Source of the DNA: Crocinitomicaceae bacterium
GTDB lineage: Bacteria; Bacteroidota; Bacteroidia; Flavobacteriales_D; Crocinitomicaceae
Reading direction: 5' to 3'
Assembly (NCBI GenBank): GCA_021325675.1
Contig: JAJTCM010000001.1
Location: 124,001-188,000, forward strand
DNA: 64,000 nucleotides
Part shown: positions 41,830 to 50,255 of the stretch, one piece after another
How positions within the stretch are numbered: the first letter of the stretch is position 1
How the letters are laid out: the number at the start of each line of letters is the position of its first letter
The notes under the pieces: model-generated
Databases searched by the model: none
The model's input: only the letters and a program-made list of their open reading frames with translations
What the model was told of the DNA's origin: nothing
Position numbers and translations under genes: made by a program

Positions 41830-43056
41830 ATGAAGAAGCTCCTCGTCATAGCCCATGTCTGGCCCGAGCCCCGATCATCGGCCGCCGGCTCCCGGATCGT
41901 ACATCTTTTACAGCTGCTCCGCGGGGAGTTTGATGAGGTGACACTCGTTTCTGCGGCTGAGAGAGGACCATTTTCGCATGATTTCAAAGACAGCGGAATA
42001 AATTCTGTACAAGTGGGCCTGAACGATCCTTCTTTTGACGTTTTCCTGCGGGCATTACAGCCGGATGTTGTTTTGTTTGACCGTTTTATGGTGGAAGAGC
42101 AATTTGGCTGGCGCGTACGCGAACAAGTTCCTCAGGCGATGACTGTGCTTGATACGGAAGATTTGCATTTCCTGCGCCAGGCGAGGGGAGAAGCGGTCAA
42201 ATCAGGAAAGGAGTGGAACGATGCTTTTTTTTATTCCGACGTGGCAAAGCGTGAAATCGCGTCCATCCTGCGCTGCGACTTGTCACTGGTGATTTCTGAA
42301 GTGGAAATGAATATGCTCATTGAAAAAATGCAGGTTCCCGGGTCTTTACTGCATTACATTCCGCTTCTCGTGGATGAAATCCCTGGAAATATGCCCGGGT
42401 TTGGCGAGCGGAAAAACTTTCTTTTCATAGGCAATGGTTTCCACGAGCCGAACACAGACGCAATCACCCGGCTGAAAAAAGAAATCTGGCCGCTTATCCG
42501 CAAACAGCTGCCCACCGCCGGGCTTCATATTTACGGGGCGTATTTACCAGAAAAAGTCAGGCAGATGAACAAACCCGCTGAAGGTTTTTGGGTTCAGGGC
42601 AGGGCAGAAGAGGTATCCGAAATCATGAAGGAAGCCCGTGTTTTCCTGGCGCCTTTGCGTTTTGGGGCCGGGCAGAAAGGGAAGTTACTGGAAGCCATGC
42701 TCTACGGTTTGCCCAGCGTTACGACTGCTGTTGGCGCCGAATCAATGCCTGGAGAGCTGAGCTGGCCGGGTGCAATCAGCGATAATAAGGAAGATTTTGC
42801 AAGGCAGGCGATTGGGCTTTACCAGGATGAAAATAAATGGCAAGGGTCGGTTAAACTGATCAAACCCTTGCTGGAAGAGCGTTTCAGGACAAGTTTATTC
42901 AAAGAAAGCCTGCTTGAAAATATCCGGCAAATTTACAGCAGGCTTGAACAGCACCGCCAGGAACATTTTATAGGGCAAATTCTAAGGCTAAATACTCTCA
43001 ATAGCTACAAATACCTGTCACGCTGGATCGAAGAGAAGAACAAAAAAAACGATTAA
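41830..43056 (+). CDS. Glycosyltransferase (GT4-like)
   Basis: This 408-residue protein has a GT-B fold. The N-terminal Rossmann half starts LLVIAHVWPEPRSSAAGSRIVHLLQLL. The C-terminal donor-binding half contains FLFIGNGFHEPN, LHIYGAYLPE, VQGRAEEVSEIMKEARVFLAPLRFGAGQKGKLLEAMLYGLPSVTT and GAESM. The last segment fits the E-x7-E donor motif of family 4 glycosyltransferases with changes. It probably acts in surface polysaccharide or glycolipid synthesis. No neighbouring sugar genes are present, so the acceptor is unknown. Confidence 0.85.
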   Translation: MKKLLVIAHVWPEPRSSAAGSRIVHLLQLLRGEFDEVTLVSAAERGPFSHDFKDSGINSVQVGLNDPSFDVFLRALQPDVVLFDRFMVEEQFGWRVREQVPQAMTVLDTEDLHFLRQARGEAVKSGKEWNDAFFYSDVAKREIASILRCDLSLVISEVEMNMLIEKMQVPGSLLHYIPLLVDEIPGNMPGFGERKNFLFIGNGFHEPNTDAITRLKKEIWPLIRKQLPTAGLHIYGAYLPEKVRQMNKPAEGFWVQGRAEEVSEIMKEARVFLAPLRFGAGQKGKLLEAMLYGLPSVTTAVGAESMPGELSWPGAISDNKEDFARQAIGLYQDENKWQGSVKLIKPLLEERFRTSLFKESLLENIRQIYSRLEQHRQEHFIGQILRLNTLNSYKYLSRWIEEKNKKND

Positions 43057-43184
43057 ACGATAAAAAGCGTATAAAAATAAATCAAAAGCCCGGTTTGCAC
43101 ATTTTGCAACTAAGGAATTAAAAATAATAGTTATTCTTACAATAGAAACCTGCTAAACTAATCGCTTGATCGCTGAAAGAATAA

Positions 43185-43244
43185 AACCCAGGCTACGCTC
43201 CCGTTTTAATTGGACTCTAAGATAAGAGGGATAGCCTGGGTTTT
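43185..43244. terminator. Bidirectional terminator-like hairpin
   Basis: AACCCAGGCTA (43185-43195) and TAGCCTGGGTT (43232-43242) form a perfect 11-bp stem around a 36-base loop, with T runs on both strands. Confidence 0.75.
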
Positions 43245-43388
43245 AGTTATCATAAATGTCGCTTAGCGATTTAAATTCCTTTTAAGCAGGCAGCAATGCA
43301 ATTAATTCTCACCGCCGCAGGCAGCAGCGTAGCTTATTTTCCATTCTAAATTTTCCATTCAAACTTCGCAGCTTTAGCGAAGAAGTTA

Positions 43389-43396
43389 TATCTTTG
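43389..43396 (+). promoter_or_regulatory. Minus-7 box (TATCTTTG) of smpB
   Basis: A perfect TAnnTTTG ending 6 bases before the ATG at 43403. Transcription should start at or just before the start codon, giving a leaderless or near-leaderless mRNA. Confidence 0.6.
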
Positions 43397-43402
43397 TCCC
43401 CC

Positions 43403-43855
43403 ATGTCTTCCAAAGAAGTAAATATCCGAAACAAACGCGCCCGCTTTGAATATCACCTGCTCGAAACCTACACGGCAGGGATTCAGCTTGGCGGCACGGA
43501 AATCAAGAGTATCCGCAATTCCAAAGCGAGTATCCTGGAAGCATACTGTATTTTTGATCACGGTGAAGTCTGGATCCGCAACATGCACATTACAGAATAC
43601 GAAAACGGATCGTTTTACAACCATAAGCCCCGCGCCGACAGGAAATTATTGCTCAACAAAAAAGAAATCAATAAGATCGAAAAATTCCTGCAAGTCAAAG
43701 GAAATACGCTTATTCCGCTCCGTTTGTTCATTTCAGAAAAAGGCTGGGTAAAAATCGACATTGCCTGCGCCCAGGGTAAAAAGCTCCACGATAAGCGCCA
43801 GGACCTGAAGGCCAAAGACGATAAGCGCGACATGGACCGGGCTCTGAAGAAGTAA
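43403..43855 (+). CDS. smpB: SsrA-binding protein SmpB
   Basis: This protein of about 150 residues has the SmpB core: NIRNKRARFEYHLLETYTAGIQLGGTEIKSIRNSKASILEAYC, NMHITEYENGS and HKPRADRKLLLNKKEI. The basic C-terminal tail (KKLHDKRQDLKAKDDKRDMDRALKK) enters the mRNA channel. SmpB escorts tmRNA to stalled ribosomes. The ATG at 43403 is chosen over an in-frame TTG at 43394, which lies inside the minus-7 box. No tmRNA gene is in the window. Confidence 0.97.
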   Translation: MSSKEVNIRNKRARFEYHLLETYTAGIQLGGTEIKSIRNSKASILEAYCIFDHGEVWIRNMHITEYENGSFYNHKPRADRKLLLNKKEINKIEKFLQVKGNTLIPLRLFISEKGWVKIDIACAQGKKLHDKRQDLKAKDDKRDMDRALKK

Positions 43856-43876
43856 TATGGAAATGTGCTGATACTT

Positions 43877-43917
43877 TAATGTGCTAATGGTTTGAAACGA
43901 ATATAATTAGCACATTA
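43877..43917. repeat. TAATGTGCTAAT inverted repeat between convergent genes
   Basis: TAATGTGCTAAT (43877-43888) and ATTAGCACATTA (43906-43917) are perfectly complementary. They could act as a bidirectional terminator for smpB and the J-domain gene. The same words occur at 3525-3550, 15745-15770 and 56045-56105. Confidence 0.65.
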
Positions 43918-43922
43918 GCTCA

Positions 43923-44756
43923 TCAAATAATTCCCAAAGTCAGCAAATGCAGCCAGCGGTCTTGTGTTACGAGGAAATAAACGACAAAAATCCCGATAAT
44001 ATTAAAGCTGAACAGGTAAAAAAGCGTAAACCAGAAGGATTTCCGGCGGTAATACATCGTCAATATGGGCAGCAGGAAAAGCATCGGAACGGACGGAAAA
44101 AGGGAAGTGACCGAAAAATCCACATCAAACGATTTCAGATAATACCGCGTTCGGTGCCAGACTTTCACCGGGTTGTGGAAAATCCAGGAACGCTCAACGC
44201 CGATTTGCGGCTGGCTTGTGTACATATTCGGATAAGGGTTTTTCACAAAGATCTCCAGTTCCCTGTCCGTTTTAAAGGAAATCACCTGGCCGTTGATAAT
44301 CCCGTTATATTTAGGGGAATAAGAGATGATCGTATGGTTTTCCATGTGTGTGGGCAAAAGGGTATCCAGGAGCAGCAAACAGCTCAGGAACGCTGAAATT
44401 TGTGCAAACCGTTTGAAAACCAGCCATTTTTTTCCCTTCGTCAGGTTGGCAAAATAAGCTTCCTGCTCCCTGCGCTGGCGTTCCTGCTGTTTTCGGAAGC
44501 GCTCTTCGGCATCTTTGCGGCGTTCTTCAAAGCTTTTTTCTTTACGTGTTTTAAGCTCGTTGCCTTTCGGCAGGCGGTCATTGATGAGGATTTCATAAGC
44601 TTCGGCAAGGTCCACAAAAATCTGGTGCGCTCGCGGGTCCTGGTTTTTATCCGGGTGGTATTTCATCGCCAGCTTGCGGTAAGCCCTGCGGATTTCCGTT
44701 TTTCCGGCACTTTCGTCCAGCCCGAACAGGTCGTAATATTTTTTTCTAACGCTCAA
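43923..44756 (-). CDS. J-domain (DnaJ-like) membrane protein
   Basis: This 277-residue protein has an N-terminal J domain (5-70: KKYYDLFGLDESAGKTEIRRAYRKLAMKYHPDKN, HPD at 34-36). A charged coiled linker (KTRKEKSFEERRKDAEERFRKQQERQRREQ) and at least three transmembrane helices follow. The arrangement would place a DnaK-recruiting J domain on the cytosolic face of the membrane. The extracytoplasmic loop between helices 1 and 2 is about 90 residues. The client is unknown. It overlaps the 3' end of the MenE-like gene by 11 bases. Confidence 0.88.
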   Translation of the reverse strand: MSVRKKYYDLFGLDESAGKTEIRRAYRKLAMKYHPDKNQDPRAHQIFVDLAEAYEILINDRLPKGNELKTRKEKSFEERRKDAEERFRKQQERQRREQEAYFANLTKGKKWLVFKRFAQISAFLSCLLLLDTLLPTHMENHTIISYSPKYNGIINGQVISFKTDRELEIFVKNPYPNMYTSQPQIGVERSWIFHNPVKVWHRTRYYLKSFDVDFSVTSLFPSVPMLFLLPILTMYYRRKSFWFTLFYLFSFNIIGIFVVYFLVTQDRWLHLLTLGII

Positions 44757-45780
44757 GTGCTGATTTTTGACTCGCCAAACGATTGATTTTACCGCTTTCG
44801 GTTTTCACAAATTCCCGGAGAAAGTAGATTTTCTTTGGTTTTTCGTATCGCCCGAAAGATGCAGCAAGTGTTTCCTCAACACGCTGTTTCATTTCCGTAC
44901 TATAATCCATTTCCAGGTAGAGCGTTACGCATTCGCCAAACTCCGCGTCAGCTTCCCCGATGATAAAATAATTCACGGGAATCCGGCCTTCGAGCTTTTG
45001 TTCCAGCAGCTCCGGGTGAAATTTATATCCTCCCGAATTGATCGCAAAATCACTTCTGCCCAGCAGCCTGAAGCGGCGCTCATCCAGTAATTCCACCGAA
45101 TCATTCGTTGGTAAAGAATCAATCCCAAGCAAAGGCGCATGGATCACGAGGTTTCCGTCACGGCTTGAAAAACGGATGTCGCCCACAGCTTCAAATACGG
45201 CCGTGGAGCTATTCAGTTTTTTGATCGCCACATGGGAATACGTTTCCGTCATTCCATAGCTTTCAAAGAATTCAGTTGAGAATGTGCGTAATTTTTCTGC
45301 CAGCTGAAGCGGTACTTTCGCCCCCCCGATCAGGATTTTGCGGCAAAGCTCGGGTTTTTCAGGCGTTTCGTCCAGTATCGCCTGCACCTGCAGCGGAACG
45401 AGCGTCACAAAATCCAGTTCGCGGTCCAGGTTCTTCAGCGGGTTGCGCTCGTTGTCAAAAACGAGGATTTCCAAACCGAAGGCCATGGCCCGCAGGAGCT
45501 GCATTTTCCCGCCGATTGTGTCCGGAGAGAGACAAAGGCCCATGGTTTTCATCCTGTCGAAGTGGAAATAAGCCTGGCTGGCGAATACCGATTGCAAAGC
45601 ATATTTTTTTTCGAGCCTTGTGTTTTTGGGAATTCCCGTCGAACCGGAAGTTTTCGCCATGAAAAAAGGATCGTCCGAATTCCATTCTTCCACAAAAGAC
45701 CTGGTTTTCGAGATCAATGTTTCGTCCTTCGTCATGAAAGTGAGCTTACAGGATTCAAACTTTGGAACGATATTTGTCAT
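44746..45780 (-). CDS. menE: AMP-binding acyl-CoA ligase, MenE-like
   Basis: The start at 45780 (MTNIVPKFESCKLTF) is used because the longer frame would overlap the divergent thioredoxin gene and its promoter. The 344-residue enzyme has the P-loop AKTSGSTGIPKNTRLEKK, YGMTETYSH, GRSDFAINSGGYKFHPELLE and catalytic Lys in ESGKINRL. It is much shorter than general acyl-CoA synthetases, matching the short Bacteroidota o-succinylbenzoate-CoA ligase that activates OSB in menaquinone synthesis. No other men gene is adjacent, so the specific assignment is probable rather than certain. Confidence 0.78.
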   Translation of the reverse strand: MTNIVPKFESCKLTFMTKDETLISKTRSFVEEWNSDDPFFMAKTSGSTGIPKNTRLEKKYALQSVFASQAYFHFDRMKTMGLCLSPDTIGGKMQLLRAMAFGLEILVFDNERNPLKNLDRELDFVTLVPLQVQAILDETPEKPELCRKILIGGAKVPLQLAEKLRTFSTEFFESYGMTETYSHVAIKKLNSSTAVFEAVGDIRFSSRDGNLVIHAPLLGIDSLPTNDSVELLDERRFRLLGRSDFAINSGGYKFHPELLEQKLEGRIPVNYFIIGEADAEFGECVTLYLEMDYSTEMKQRVEETLAASFGRYEKPKKIYFLREFVKTESGKINRLASQKSALER

Positions 45781-45822
45781 GTTTAGTGCGAAACTATTTT
45801 TTGAGGATTCATCAGAAAGTTG

Positions 45823-45830
45823 TATTTTTG
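45823..45830 (+). promoter_or_regulatory. Minus-7 box (TATTTTTG) of the thioredoxin gene
   Basis: A perfect TAnnTTTG with a TTG at 45801-45803 as the minus-33 element. Confidence 0.65.
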
Positions 45831-45880
45831 AGATGAACTTCGAACTGAAACAAAAGTAAGTAAAATTAATAAAACGTAAA

Positions 45881-46318
45881 ATGAGAAAGTTATTTGTACT
45901 CTTAGTTGTCATCGGCGCTGTTTCTATGGCATTTGTTAAAAAAGATGCCCCGGCTGAGCCCCTTGCGGATGGTACCGGCATTAAATTCAAAGGCATGAGC
46001 CTGGAGGAAGCCAAAGCAGAGGCTAAAGCAAGCGGTAAAATTATTTTTATCGACGCTTATACCGAATGGTGCGGGCCTTGCAAGAGAATGGCAGCAACAA
46101 CATTTATGGACGATAAAGTGGCGGATTTATTCAACTCCAAATTCATCAATCTCAAAATCGAGATGGAAAAAAGTGCAGACGGCCCTAATGTGGCCCGCGC
46201 TTACGGGGTTAAAGTTTACCCGACTTTACTTTTCATTGATGCCCAGGGCGTGTTGAAAAAGCAGGCGCTTGGTCTTCAAACGGCAGATCAGCTGCTGGCG
46301 CTGGGTAAATCCCTGTAA
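45881..46318 (+). CDS. Periplasmic thioredoxin-fold protein
   Basis: This 145-residue protein has an N-terminal signal or anchor (MRKLFVLLVVIGAVSMAFV) and a thioredoxin domain with CGPC at 64-67 (FIDAYTEWCGPCKRM) and the cis-Pro loop GVKVYPTLLFID. The segment before the active site (SLEEAKAEAKASGKIIFID) is typical of DsbD-gamma/thioredoxin_7-type secreted thioredoxins. It probably reduces or isomerises disulfides in the periplasm. It is monocistronic, with a terminator directly downstream. Confidence 0.9.
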   Translation: MRKLFVLLVVIGAVSMAFVKKDAPAEPLADGTGIKFKGMSLEEAKAEAKASGKIIFIDAYTEWCGPCKRMAATTFMDDKVADLFNSKFINLKIEMEKSADGPNVARAYGVKVYPTLLFIDAQGVLKKQALGLQTADQLLALGKSL

Positions 46319-46338
46319 AAAATGCTGTAATTAAATTG

Positions 46339-46368
46339 AACCGTTCCGTATTCCGGGGCGGTTTTTTT
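46339..46368 (+). terminator. Rho-independent terminator of the thioredoxin gene
   Basis: AACCGTTCC pairs with GGGGCGGTT (two G-U pairs), then TTTTT. Confidence 0.8.
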
Positions 46369-46464
46369 GTTTTATATATGTTTCTAAAATAAACCTGTGC
46401 GCTCCTGTGTACCATTTTTTAAATTATCGCATTTTAAAATTAAATTTTTGTTTATTTTAGCAAG

Positions 46465-49400
46465 TTGAAAATCTTATTTGTGAGGAACATATTTAAAATT
46501 TGTATTGCAATCGGTCTTTCCCTCTACGGTTATGCCCAGAATATGGCTCCATACGGTAAATTCAACGGGCAGTACTTCTCACAGAACGATTTCAAAAGCG
46601 GCGCCCAGATTTGGTCCGGGGCACAGGACAATAACGGAAGCATCTTTTTCGGGAACAATGACGGATTGCTTATGTTCAACGGCGTCAGCTGGAAACTGAT
46701 CAACTGTGATTCCACGCATTCCGGGGCAAAAGCGGCACAGGCCGTGCATAAAACCAAAGTTACCAAGATCTTTACGTCAAAAAGCGGCAAAATTTACGTC
46801 GGCAGGAAAGATAATTTCGGTGAAATCCAGTATTCCAAAAAAGGGGAAACAGTTTATCACCCGCTTTTCATCTCTAAAAAAGAAAACGATCTCGGCCAGG
46901 TCTGGAATATTTTCGAATTCGGGAAAATGGCTTTCTTCATCGGGGAAAAGAGAATCTTCCAGTACGATGGCAAAAGGCTGAAGCCGGTTAAAATCCCGAA
47001 CACGGAAAATTACAACTGCAAAACCGCCGGCCGCATTGAAGACGGGATCCTCCTGGCTTACCGCAACGATGATCCGAACGTAAACGAGCGCAAATACATT
47101 TATTACAATGTTAAAACGGGCGAATCCCGCGAGATTACGCTTCCGTCCACTGTAAAATACCTCAGTATCAGCGGTTCGCACAAGATTGATAACACCTGGC
47201 ATATCTTCAACCTCAACGGCGAAGTATACAAGGTCCGGGTGAAAAACAACAAGCTGACCTGGCTCAAAGCTTCCGAAGGCTATTTTTCCGTCCTGAAAGA
47301 TAAAATTGTCAACGCGGCCAAATACCACCGCAACCATTTCTATATCTCAACGGAAGAAGGCGTGCTGATCCTCGACCGTTCCGGGCAGCTCGTACGTAAA
47401 TTCGCCCTGGAAGACGGGATGGAAAACCTCCAGGTATACGATGTGATCGTTGATAACGAAAATAACCTCTGGTTTTGCCAGGACAACGGGATCCATTTCT
47501 TTGAAACTTCCTCGCCGATCACATATTACGACAAGTCCAGCGGCCTGATTGATTTCATTTCGCGCTTTAACGTCATCGACGGGCAGCCTTACCTGGCCAC
47601 AGCCTCCGACATCTGGACGCCGAAACTCGAGAATAACCGCCGCAGCTTCCAGTCACTGATGCTGATGAACCAGCAGGTGTTTGACATCAATACTTACGAA
47701 ACCGATTTCGGCCGCAAAACTATTGCCATCGGCTTCAATGGTGTATTTGAGGTTGACGTCAAAAACAAGGATGCCAAACGTATTTCTGAAGAATATGCCT
47801 GGATTACGCACCAGAACCCCTTAAACAGGAACGAAATTTTTGTCGGTCTTGAAACCGGCCTCGGCAAACTGACGATCACTGCCAAAGGATGGGAATACAC
47901 AAGCCTGATCCCGGATCTGAACGGGGATATCATCAGTCTCACAACTTTAAACGGCAAGCTGGTTTTCGGTGCGGCCAACAAAGGCGTTTTTGTCTATGAT
48001 ATCCGCAGCGGCAAACACGAAAAAGTGAAATCCCCGCTGGGTAAAAACATCAATACCCAATATGTCGTGGAACGTTTCCAGGGACGCGTATATATCGGGA
48101 TGGAAACAGGAATGTATTATCTTTCCGACGATTTTAAAACAATGCTCCCCTTCAAAGAGCTCAACAAAAAATTCATTGGCGACAGTCATTTGCAGATTCA
48201 CCGGATCATCAGCCACGACGACAAAAAACTGTGGGTGATGGTGCACCTTGAAAAAGGCGCAAAAGAATTCGAGCACGGCTGGCTGGAAGTGAAAAACGGC
48301 AAGTGGGTGTGGACATCCTGGCCCTTCGAGCAAATCAGCCTCAACAAAGACCCGCTGGCCTTTGATATTGCTAAAGTCAGCAACAAGGAAATCTGGTTTT
48401 GCGCCGGGAGCAGTATTTTTTCCTACAACCCCGAAGCCATTCAGAATTTTAAAACCCGGTTTACGCTTTCTTTTGATGAGCTGATTATCAATAAAGTACT
48501 GAAAGTGTACGATCCTTTGAAGGCCGAGTCACTTGGTAAAATGGATTATGACAATAATTCCATGAAATTTGTTTTCCATGCCAATTCCTTTATGGGGTTA
48601 AAGCAAATGAAATACCGCTACAGGCTGGACGAATACATGGACGATTGGTCGGAATGGTCGGAGCTGAACTTTGCGGATTTCAAGAAGCTGAGCGAGGGAA
48701 CATACACCCTGAAAGTCCAGGCGCGCAACATTTACGGTTTTGAAAGCGATGTGCTCGAGTTCAGCTTTACGATCCTGCCGCCGTGGTACCGCACCTGGTG
48801 GGCATTCCTGATTTATGCCATCACTTTCTTTATCCTCATTTACATCACGATCCGCCTGAGTATCAAGCGCGTGAAAAACCAGAATATCCGCCTGGAAGCC
48901 GTTGTAAAAGAGCGTACCAGCGAAATCGCCCAGCAAAACCAGCAGCTCGAAATCCAGAAAGCAGAAATTCAGCAGAAAACACAGGATATCGTTGATAGTA
49001 TCGTTTACGCCAAACGGATCCAGGAAACAATTCTGCCTACCGAGCGTCTCGACAGGATGTTCGATGAATACTTTGTGTTCTACCGTCCGAAAGATATCGT
49101 CAGCGGCGACTTCTACTGGGCGCGTCAGAAAGGCAGCCTCGCGATTTTCTCTGCGATCGACTGTACAGGCCACGGCGTACCGGGCGCACTTGTAAGTATT
49201 GTCGGAAATGCTTCGCTTTTGCGCTGTGTGAATGAGCACCGCCTGACCGAACCGTCGGAAATCCTCAACATGCACCGCGAAATCGTCGTAAAATCTTTCG
49301 GTTCCAAAGGAAATACGGATGTAAAAGACGGGATGGATATGTCGCTTTGTGTGCTAGACCAGGAAACGCTTGTTATGAAGTATTCCGGCGCCAATAACGA

Positions 49401-49728
49401 ATGTGTTATTATCCGCAACAAAGAAATTATTGAATTGAAACCGGACAAACAGCCGATCGGCCAGTTTTCTCACGCCAAACCGTTTACACAGCATGAAATC
49501 CAGCTGCAGGCCGGTGACTGCGTTTACCAGTTTACAGACGGTTACGTCGATCAGTTTGGAGGTGAAAAAGGGAAAAAGCTCAAATCCAGGCCGTTTAAAG
49601 AAATGCTCGTAGAGATCAGTCATCTGTCAATGAAGGAGCAGGAGAAAAAAGTCAGCGAATTCTTCTACAGCTGGAAAGGCGAATTTGAGCAGGTGGATGA
49701 TGTATGCGTATTCGGTGTAAAAATTTAA
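46465..49728 (+). CDS. Two-component-type propeller receptor with SpoIIE phosphatase output
   Basis: This 1087-residue membrane receptor has a signal peptide and a periplasmic seven-bladed propeller (about 40-670). A Y_Y_Y-like beta domain (about 680-775; MKYRYRLDEYMDDWSEW) follows, then one transmembrane helix (WWAFLIYAITFFILIYITI), a coiled coil and a PP2C-type SpoIIE phosphatase (about 855-1087; SGDFYWARQ, FSAIDCTGHGVPGALVS, DGMDMSLCVL, TDGYVDQFGG). It would dephosphorylate a serine or threonine on a cytosolic partner, such as an anti-anti-sigma protein. The start is a TTG at 46465; a GTG at 46480 is an alternative. It is cotranscribed with the next gene. Confidence 0.9.
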   Translation: MKILFVRNIFKICIAIGLSLYGYAQNMAPYGKFNGQYFSQNDFKSGAQIWSGAQDNNGSIFFGNNDGLLMFNGVSWKLINCDSTHSGAKAAQAVHKTKVTKIFTSKSGKIYVGRKDNFGEIQYSKKGETVYHPLFISKKENDLGQVWNIFEFGKMAFFIGEKRIFQYDGKRLKPVKIPNTENYNCKTAGRIEDGILLAYRNDDPNVNERKYIYYNVKTGESREITLPSTVKYLSISGSHKIDNTWHIFNLNGEVYKVRVKNNKLTWLKASEGYFSVLKDKIVNAAKYHRNHFYISTEEGVLILDRSGQLVRKFALEDGMENLQVYDVIVDNENNLWFCQDNGIHFFETSSPITYYDKSSGLIDFISRFNVIDGQPYLATASDIWTPKLENNRRSFQSLMLMNQQVFDINTYETDFGRKTIAIGFNGVFEVDVKNKDAKRISEEYAWITHQNPLNRNEIFVGLETGLGKLTITAKGWEYTSLIPDLNGDIISLTTLNGKLVFGAANKGVFVYDIRSGKHEKVKSPLGKNINTQYVVERFQGRVYIGMETGMYYLSDDFKTMLPFKELNKKFIGDSHLQIHRIISHDDKKLWVMVHLEKGAKEFEHGWLEVKNGKWVWTSWPFEQISLNKDPLAFDIAKVSNKEIWFCAGSSIFSYNPEAIQNFKTRFTLSFDELIINKVLKVYDPLKAESLGKMDYDNNSMKFVFHANSFMGLKQMKYRYRLDEYMDDWSEWSELNFADFKKLSEGTYTLKVQARNIYGFESDVLEFSFTILPPWYRTWWAFLIYAITFFILIYITIRLSIKRVKNQNIRLEAVVKERTSEIAQQNQQLEIQKAEIQQKTQDIVDSIVYAKRIQETILPTERLDRMFDEYFVFYRPKDIVSGDFYWARQKGSLAIFSAIDCTGHGVPGALVSIVGNASLLRCVNEHRLTEPSEILNMHREIVVKSFGSKGNTDVKDGMDMSLCVLDQETLVMKYSGANNECVIIRNKEIIELKPDKQPIGQFSHAKPFTQHEIQLQAGDCVYQFTDGYVDQFGGEKGKKLKSRPFKEMLVEISHLSMKEQEKKVSEFFYSWKGEFEQVDDVCVFGVKI

Positions 49729-49730
49729 GC

Positions 49731-50255
49731 ATGTTAAACAAGATCAACAACATACTCTTCTACTTTAGTTTCCTGTCTTTCCTGGTAAACATTGTGGTTT
49801 ATTTCATGGGCTTTATCGAGATCATCGCCGCGATTAATTATGCGCTGATCATCTTTGGCTTTATCGGGCTGACGTTGGGCTTAATGCTCACCAAAAACTC
49901 GCCTTTACCGCTTAAACTCGCCATTGTGGGCTTAATTGGTGTGGGATCGCTCATCTGGATCATTTCTATTTTCAAGATCATTGATTTCGCCGTTTTCTGG
50001 CGCTATGCCCTGCTGCTGATTTTCAGCGGGATTATCTGGGCAATCTGGAACAAAGTATTTGTGCGTGGAACGGGCGCCCTGAAAGTGATTTTTGCCCTTA
50101 GCGGGATCGCACTGATCGGCTGTACATTAATGACTTGTTTTTCCTTCTTCGATAATTCGGATGTCCTGTTTTATTCGCTGGTAGCATTTACAGCGAGCAC
50201 CGTAATTATCCTGATCCTCCACACGATCAAGTCCCGCAAAAAGCTTAATCCGTAA
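49731..50255 (+). CDS. Six-helix membrane protein, unknown
   Basis: The start at 49731 (MLNKINNILFYFSFLSF) is 2 bases after the upstream stop, and the longer frame overlaps the phosphatase gene. The protein of about 174 residues is almost entirely hydrophobic, with six predicted transmembrane helices and no large loops. No family is recognised. Close coupling to the propeller/SpoIIE receptor suggests a partner role. Its 3' end overlaps the convergent NlpC/P60 gene by 11 bases. Confidence 0.75.
   Translation: MLNKINNILFYFSFLSFLVNIVVYFMGFIEIIAAINYALIIFGFIGLTLGLMLTKNSPLPLKLAIVGLIGVGSLIWIISIFKIIDFAVFWRYALLLIFSGIIWAIWNKVFVRGTGALKVIFALSGIALIGCTLMTCFSFFDNSDVLFYSLVAFTASTVIILILHTIKSRKKLNP

Larger units (their letters stand above)
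43057..43402. other. Intergenic region before smpB
   Basis: This 346-base region contains the bidirectional hairpin at 43185-43244, an ATTCTAAATTTTCCATTC low-complexity fragment (about 43340-43360) and the smpB promoter box (43389-43396). No gene was seen. Confidence 0.6.

Noticed and set aside
48598-49275. Long minus-strand frame within the SpoIIE receptor gene, and similar long frames at 1919-2521, 8120-8839 and 10144-10683
   Set aside because: They are antisense to clearly recognised genes and match no family; such open shadows are expected from the codon use.
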